Positions 57,423 to 64,000 of a DNA stretch of 64,000 bases are shown piece after piece. Position 1 is the stretch's first letter; each line of letters opens with the position of its first letter. Source of the DNA: Hydnum rufescens UP504 (lineage: Eukaryota; Basidiomycota; Agaricomycetes; Cantharellales; Hydnaceae); NCBI GenBank assembly GCA_014904985.1, contig MU128965.1:99494-163493 (forward strand), in the 5' to 3' direction. The notes under the pieces were generated by a model. The model worked only from the letters and a program-made list of their open reading frames with translations, had not been told where the DNA came from and ran no database searches. The position numbers and the translations under genes were made by a program.

Positions 57423-60300
57423 TCAGGCACTGAGCTCTTCAGCAAGAGGAGAGGCAGGTGCCACTGCCCTCTTCTTGCGTTTGATCTGATGTGCATCAGA
57501 GTTAGAGAGCTCCTCACCAGGAGTGGGATTGTCTTTCCTCTTGTGTGCCTTCCCTGACACAGCAAGGGGCACACCTTGGGTTTTCAGCCGGATTGACCAT
57601 CTCCGTGTCACATTTAGGACTGGTCCAGAGCTGACCTTTGCATCGCGCCGAGCCATGCGCCGATCCCATTTGGCATGAACCCTCATTTCCACACCTTTAC
57701 CAAATACAGACTCCCATGATGAACACTCGTGAACCCAGCAGACGACAGTACCATCACATGACTCAACCAGCGGGAGGCCCCCAAGGTTTGCAAGTGGAAG
57801 GTCCACACCATCCTTGGCAACCTTATCAGCTATGTGCTTGTATTAGTAGTATACCTCAGAGCCGTGTCACAAATGCACATACCAGCCCAAGGTACAATGC
57901 GAGGTGGAGTGTCGGAATCAAAGGCTTGGAGCAGACTCTTCAATTCTCTCGAAGATAGAGTCCGATTAGTCGCCACATTAGACAGGGGCCGAGTGTCATT
58001 TGGATAGTCCACAATACACCAACGCCGGGCATAGAGTTGATCGAGGAGATGTGCATAGGATGGTTTCACCCAATGATCTTGCGTATCACTGCAAGCGTTA
58101 TCTGTTCAATCATTTCAGTAACGTATATCATATCTCTTCAAGACATCGGACGTACTCCACATATTCACTAGGAACTTGGAAATGTTCTCACGTTGGTCCC
58201 TTTGAACCGTGGTCCACCAGCGCTTAGACAGCAGGGCCTCCGCTGCTTCATGGTGTCGTATATCTTCCATCTCCGCACTAAATCAATTCATGGATGAGTT
58301 ACAACTGATCTATGGAAATCCTAGATAAAACTTACGCTAGACCACCAGCCAAGGTATTCAGATACTCCTGGATGTGCAGGTGTTTTTCACTGAAGAGCTT
58401 GTGACTCAACTTGCTCGGGTGGACAACGGCATTCGCTTCGGTAGCTTCGACATCACTGAGGGAGACATTGACAACGAATGAAACCGTAAAGATGCCAAGG
58501 TTGAGTAAGTTTAAAGTAGCCTAACGTGATAAAGTGATCTGTTAAAACAACGTCAGCAACAGTAGTAATGATCACCCACATCCTCTCCAAGGCGTGATTG
58601 AATTTTCAGCATCTGTTTCATACGCCCGCCAGGAAGGTGTGTACTGGCTACCTCTTTCTCAAGGAGGTGTTGGTTATGCCATGCAATTAACTCTGACTCT
58701 CGCTGAGTCTGTGCTTCAGGGTCTAATGCCTCGCCTTCAGATTTCCAAGCTTCGAATCCTGCCTTCACTGTTGCCTTATACACATCAGCAGCCGCTGAAA
58801 ACAATATCAATACTTGGCACCTATAGTATGCTATGTGAGCCCGGCTTACTGTCAGGATCTCTAGCTTCCAGCACAGCATGTCGCGACTGGAATGCATTCC
58901 AGACTTGGGATGATTTCTCTGATCGACGAGTAAGACCCATAGCACGCCAGACTCCATCAGGGCCCCCCAAGTGGAGCTCAGAATCCACATGCTCTACTAT
59001 TGCCATGATGTTCTCCTTGGCTTCAGCTAGAACCTCAAGAGCATTGTCGGGGAGGCGCCCTGCCTTGCGGCGCTTACGTTTCGGTACAGTAGATCCGTAT
59101 GCCAAAACATCGGCAGGAGGAAGTCTATGGGCTGGGCCAGAGGAGGGGTCTCGAGGGGTTGGAACGTTGTTGGGGGTTGAGGATGGGGAATCGATATCAA
59201 AACCAGATGGCAGATGACTGCAAGGCCTTCATACAGAAACGTGAGTGCCGTCACTACAAGGGATATCGGAGATGAAATCCAAGTTGACATTGCTGTCGTG
59301 AGGAAACTGCAGACGATATGTGAGAACATATCTATATAAGTAGAGATAGCTGTTATCATACCTGTACATCATGGACCTCAAAGGCATCCCACCAGCGCTG
59401 AATGAAAAGACCGACCCATTGCATTACAAACAGGTTGTCCTCATGAGCCCGATGCATGATAAAGTCTTCTATGATCCAGAGGATCTCAAGCGCCCACATG
59501 CCAGAATATGACCACCAGTCCACTGTAGATCCCAGCATCACACACAATGTCCTACAGATGTAGGAGTCCTCTTCCCCGCTGGTGAAGCTGTACCCTGTAC
59601 AATCCAAGTCCTTAATTGGCAGCTCTGGAGCCACTGGCCATCCACCAGGTACGCAATCGATGAGTGCTCTCATGTAGTTAAGATATCAAGTGCGGCGGGC
59701 AGCCATATCCAATCGAGCATGTTCTCGCTTCACTTCAGCCTCAGAAGGTTCAGAGGGCAGAGTGACATCGCTGGATATAACAGGTGGAGAAACCTCTGAG
59801 GGTCTGTGGATGTTCGATGGTGTGGGTACATTGGATGGTGTGGGGCCCTTTGATGGTACAGGAAGGTTTGATGATGCGGGGGTGTTTGATAACATGGGGG
59901 CATTCGATGATGCAAGGACGTTCAATGACACAGGGACGTTCAATGACATGGGGACATTCGATGATGCAGAGACATTCGATGACACAGGGATGGCCGATGA
60001 TATGGGCACATTCAACAATGTGGGGACGTTCGATGATGCGGGGATGTTTGATGATGTAGGGACATTCGATGACACAGGGACGTCCGATGATGCGGGGACA
60101 TTCGACGATGTGGGGATGTTGGATAATGGGGAGACATTCGAGGATCCGGAATCACTCAAGGGCCCAGGAATGTTCGAGGCCCCAGGGATGTCCAATAGTG
60201 TGGCGATGTCAGCAGGAGATGTGTCAGAGGCTCTTGTGGATTCCAAAGTGGAAGGCAACACAGTGCAGTTCCTGCCTGGACGATGGCGTTGTTCAGGGTT
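57423..60300 (-). pseudogene. Multi-exon gene of unknown function with SSNVP repeats
   Basis: Exons on the - strand, in order: 60300-59362, 59306-58850, 58794 to about 58575, further exons around 58460-58340 and 58260-58150, about 58085-57883, and 57829-57423. Good introns: 59307-59361 (GTATGA...CTGCAG), 58795-58849 (GTAAGC...TTTCAG), 57830-57882 (GTATGT, TACTAAT, CATAG), and one before 60300 ending GCTAATGGATGTATAG. Joined frames agree in phase. The first exon encodes about 20 hexapeptides of the type SSNVPA/T, then a hydrophobic Trp-rich region (WWSYSGMWALEILWI). The last exon is basic (HKRKDNPT, KRKKRA). TGA interrupts the frame at 59686 and near 59229, so it may be decayed or an old TE-carried gene. 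No domain recognised. Confidence 0.5.
59730..60160 (-). repeat. 18 bp coding minisatellite (SSNVPx)
   Basis: On the + strand the repeat reads GGGACGTTCGATGATGCA with many variants. The 18 bp period keeps the frame and gives Ser-Ser-Asn-Val-Pro-x on the - strand. Confidence 0.8.
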
Positions 60301-60744
60301 CTATACATCCATTAGCACTGCAGCACATCCTATATCTATGAGAACAAGTCAAACATACATCATCGATAGGAGGACCTGGTTCTCCAAGAAGATGTTTAGA
60401 GGTTCATACACCAGTTTGGGTGGTGGAAGACTGGTTAAGCTGTGAATAAGGCCAGGCCACATGATGGGAAACCACCCCTTTCAGAGATGCGCCTAGTCTA
60501 CTCATAGTGTAGCCCAGAACATCTCATCAGGGTTGGTTGGTGTACTTAACATATGTTGGAAGAGTGCTTTGGCATTTCTAGAATCAGCTGGTTTGATGAG
60601 GGCAAGCGCTAACAAGAAAAAGGCGAAGGGGTGGCTTTCAGAGATATGCCTGGTCTCAGAATGAGCCCAGGGTGTGCTCATCCAGTGGTTGAGAGAAAAA
60701 CGAATGCTTGTAACTCAACGCTGGGAGAAGCTGAGAAGATATAT

Positions 60745-63565
60745 ACATTATTCGATGGGGAAATAGTAATAAGGTACATCTCGGTCAAGTTCAATACATA
60801 ACAACCAAAAATGGCTCCCCAGAGCCAGTGATTCTTCTGCATGACGATTGTCCTTAAGTAGAGGAGATGAAGAGGCCCACACTTGGTCTGGGTGGAGCAT
60901 GGCAGGGGGCTCAGTAGCTGGACCAGCCATTACATGAAGAGCACGACCAAGGAGACGAATTACATTATGGTAGGGCCCAATCATCAGAGGGAGGATCAGG
61001 TGAAGAGGGGACCCATTCCCAAATTGTTGGAGTGCAAGACCAAACTGAATCAGTTCAGGAGATGCTCTGTGTGGTGAGCGACGCTGTGATTTGATGATAT
61101 CTAATGCGGCTCGAGTCGAGAAGCACAGTTTGTGCATATCGTGTGTCATACGATTTGATCTATTGGGCTCCCAATGCACATCCATTCGAGAAACCCATAT
61201 GTCATTGTGCAAAATAGGTGGGTACCACAATGGCTCAATGAAGTGCTCAAAAAGCTGGCATTTTTTGGCAATAGATTTGTCATGCTTTGAAACATTGGCA
61301 GCATCAGTCATTGATGTGGTATAAGGCAGTGGCACATGCATAAGAAGAAACTGTCGTTCTGTAGTGGACCTGCAGGTTGACAGCACAAGTGCGATGTACT
61401 CCAGATCAACTGTAGAGTTGTACTTGTCAATGGATTCTGAATGAGTCATGCAAGCTGTTGTGATGCTGGGGACGCCATCCTGGAAAGAATTATCCTGGTA
61501 GGCCTGAACAAGTGCTTCCACCTGGGCATCGCAATTTGCCTATGAGGCGCATGGTGTGCGATTTGCTCCCAGATTCGATGGCCAGACGTGCATCGATGGC
61601 CCCAAATGAACAGTAGGCAGTGAGGAAGTCGAGTGGTGCAGCCTGTTTAGAGATCGGGGCCAGGCTTATGAAGCACCAGGTGGAGGTAGGATGGGCTCCT
61701 CAGGAAGGCTCATGAGTGCACCAATCAAGTCAATGCTGTGCACATGAGAAGGGGCGGAGTGGGGAATGTCAGGTCATGGGGGATTGGCTGTTATGGGAAT
61801 GGTAGGATTTGCAGGCACAGTGGAATCAACACCAATTGTGCCAAATGTCTCTGAAGGGCCCAGGGTCTCAGTAGATCGCACTACAGCATCAATGGTAGGA
61901 GTGGAGGGTATGGCAGGATCAATATCCATTGCACCAGATGTCTGTGAGGGAACCAGCATCTCGGAGGGTTCCATCTCAGCAGCAACACCAGAAATGGGGG
62001 GCACGGCAGGATCAATATCCATTGTTCCAGGTGTCTCTGAGGGGACCAGGGCCTCGGAAGGTTGCACCCCAGCAGCAATGGCAGCAGGAATGGGGGGGGG
62101 CATGGGATCCTCATCTGTCATGGAAACCTGTGCAGAAAACGATTTTGCCATGGAAGGGTCAATATCAACAATGGGGGGCAAAGGAAGTTTGGTGGGGGGA
62201 GGGGATTCCAATACAGGAGGGGGACAATAGTTTGGAGGTGCTGAAGGTGAGACTGAACGAGATGGAGGCTCAGACTGGTACCTGAGATTGTAGAACAGCA
62301 CTGCATCGGCTTCAGCAAGATGCCACATGATCACCTTCTTGAGTGATCGAGGAATCATTGCACACCATTTTGGCATCAATAATACTTGATCATCAGCGAC
62401 CTGCCTAAGACTCAAGACAGATGGCCTATCATACTCCGAAGGAAGATGAAGGAGGTTCGCAAGGCAGATATACACCTCATTCCACATGGTGTTTCCAGTA
62501 AAACCAGGGTGCATTGTATCAAAGATCATCCTCCAAAGTTTCAGGGCCCATTGAGGGGACCCGACCTCGTCGTGAATGTTTCGCATGCCAAAATATGGGT
62601 TTAAGTGTGAGTAAAAGGCAGAGTGGTGGGATGCTCCTGGGGATGTTCCACTGCACAAGCTATAGAGAGTGGGGGTAGGCATCCTTCACTCCTGGGCAGC
62701 TGCACCAAGTGCTGCAGATCTTTCTGGATTACAGCGGGCTTCTTGGTCATCGTGAGAGCGTTCGTCGGAGTTGTTGGTATAGTACAAATGGTCAATGCTG
62801 ATGAACCAGACTGGCGGTCCGGGATGCCACAATTCATCATGGACATCAGCAAGGTCAGATGACAAAAGGTCCAGCTCCATGAACGTCCCCATCAACCAAT
62901 TCTCGGTTGGCCACCTGGGGTCTCCGTGTGATTGTATCAAGAGACCAAGAAAACAGCTCACTTCATGAGCATTGTACTCAGGGCTTGCAGTTCGAGGCCC
63001 AGAAGGCGAACTTTCCCCCAAGTCCCAGCATCCCACAAGTGCGATCCACTGAGAAACGTTGCGATCTCCTCAAGATTGAAAGGAGGGGGGTTGGATGATA
63101 TGGTCCAAGGAGATGGGTCCATATCTTGGCTTCGGTCCAAAAAGGTTGGATCCATTCCTTTAACATTGGCCCCAGCTGACTTTCTGAATCATCAGGTGTA
63201 GGGCCATCGTACAAGACTGGAATGAACGCATGATGGGGAACGGATGGGTCGCAGGGTTGAGGGAGGACTGTAAAGTCGCAGGGATGGAAATTGTACGTTG
63301 CAAAGGATTGCACACTAGGGTCATAGGTTACATTGGGATCCCTTGGGCTGAGGTACAACACTTTGACTTGGGCCATCCTACCCGTGACCGTTGGTGCCCA
63401 TGGGATGGGGGAACCATATTTCCATACAACCTGCCTCGAAATATCACGCTGACATTTTGCCCATGCAAGGTGTTCTAAGACAGGGATGATGAGAGCGGAC
63501 CACAAAGTTGAGGAAAGTGCCATACCTGGCCTGATCAAAGACATTGGAAGAGGGGAACGAAGCAC
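60745..63565 (-). pseudogene. Second multi-exon gene of unknown function
   Basis: On the - strand, from about 63565: a segment with YDPSVQSFATYNFHPCDF, then, after a frame change near 63000, a frame from 63036 to 61774 that includes WFISIDHLYYTN, LKLWRMIFDTMHPGFTG and a Pro-rich part with three copies of PSE-LVPS-T-G-MDIDPA-P. A TGA at 62683 and another at 61774-61776 interrupt it. A further exon begins near 61640 and the last (to TAA about 60748) carries LLMHVPLPYTT ... FIEPLWYPPILHNDIWVSRM. Splice sites are only partly clear and one 1 nt frame change near 61535 may be an indel. No family recognised. It lies just upstream of, and in line with, the 57.4-60.3 kb gene. Confidence 0.4.
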
Positions 63566-64000
63566 TTAATTGGTCAGATGTCCTGCTGCCTCCTCTGGGG
63601 ATTCAACTGGATGATCGTCACAAGTATGGCACAGACGTTCATAACGCTGTGTTGACTCAATGCCGGAGATATCTGATGATTCTAGTGTGCATCAGGACAA
63701 TGCCGACCAGCCATAAGACATTCCACAGAATAAGAAATGTGATAAATGAATTTGAATAAATAGTGAAAGATAGCTGTGAAATATTCAGAGTATATAACTG
63801 ATCACAAACCGAGATAGCTGATGATCCATGTAACAGGCTGATTTCCACAGATAGCCCAGGTTTTTTTCTTGGGCTATGTGCAAAATGATCCAATCCCCTG
63901 ATCTGCGAAATTTCAGAATTTTAGGATTCGTCTGTGTAGTTCACAGCGCAAAATCAATTCTATATATAAATCGGATTCAGAGGAACATTCTACTTTGAAA
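63566..64000. other. Window end without a recognised gene
   Basis: Possible upstream exon of the - strand gene (63566-63700). Beyond it AT-rich sequence with TATATATAAAT near 63960; nothing else supported. Confidence 0.3.

Overview
This window looks like a repeat-choked, transposon-rich stretch of a nuclear genome from a filamentous fungus, most likely an Agaricomycete (mushroom-forming basidiomycete). The evidence is short 50-120 nt introns with GTRNGT / CTAAC-CTAAT / YAG signals, Ty3/gypsy retrotransposons (one with a chromodomain), Ulp1-like and DDE_1-type transposon proteins, and no tRNA, rRNA or bacterial-type operons. I cannot name the species. There is one scaffold gap (25 N at 8117-8141). 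Nearly all coding sequence is broken. In almost every element the interruptions are single in-frame TGA codons, often where an Arg (CGA) is expected, so CpG-to-TpG decay of methylated DNA is the simplest explanation.

Layout. 1-4378: 3' end of a + strand gypsy element (integrase, chromodomain, long C-terminal extension, LTR), which cuts a - strand gag-like reading frame (4379-6340). 6340-9513: mostly non-coding, with an integrase tail relic and a TATA promoter. 9514-17384: two halves of a + strand reading frame region separated by the most unusual object here, a 6.3 kb element (10277-16584) with terminal inverted repeats. Its interior is two divergent arrays of intron-like units. Each unit has a palindrome just upstream of the 5' splice site and a second, covarying hairpin inside the intron. 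Two older, CpG-depleted partial copies lie at 21590-22383 and 26069-26877. 18.4-20.0 kb: three small hypothetical proteins, two of them clearly paralogous. 20.4-26.9 kb: a near-identical 2 kb duplication flanking a gag relic and an Ulp1-like protease relic. 26.9-31.1 kb: a dispersed repeat (called R1) invaded by an RT relic, an hAT-like MITE with an 8 bp target duplication, and a solo LTR. 32.1-37 kb: a - strand gypsy gag-protease relic homologous to 4.4-6.3 kb. 38-42.7 kb: DDE_1 transposase relics. 43.2-47.9 kb: a CpG-rich island with one plausible intact intron-containing gene. 48.7-54.4 kb: a + strand gypsy element (LTR, gag, protease, RT, RNase H) cut off by a second copy of the 1.2 kb LTR. 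54.9-57.3 kb: two satellites sharing a TGTCTA core, the second built from a self-complementary decamer. 57.4-63.6 kb: two multi-exon - strand genes of unknown function, with repeat-rich coding sequence and again TGA interruptions.

The best candidate for something undescribed is the TIR-bounded hairpin/intron array. It has no transposase, is present in at least three copies of different ages, keeps splice signals, and shows compensatory changes in its stems. It looks like a non-autonomous transposon that carries, or spreads as, arrays of structured introns.
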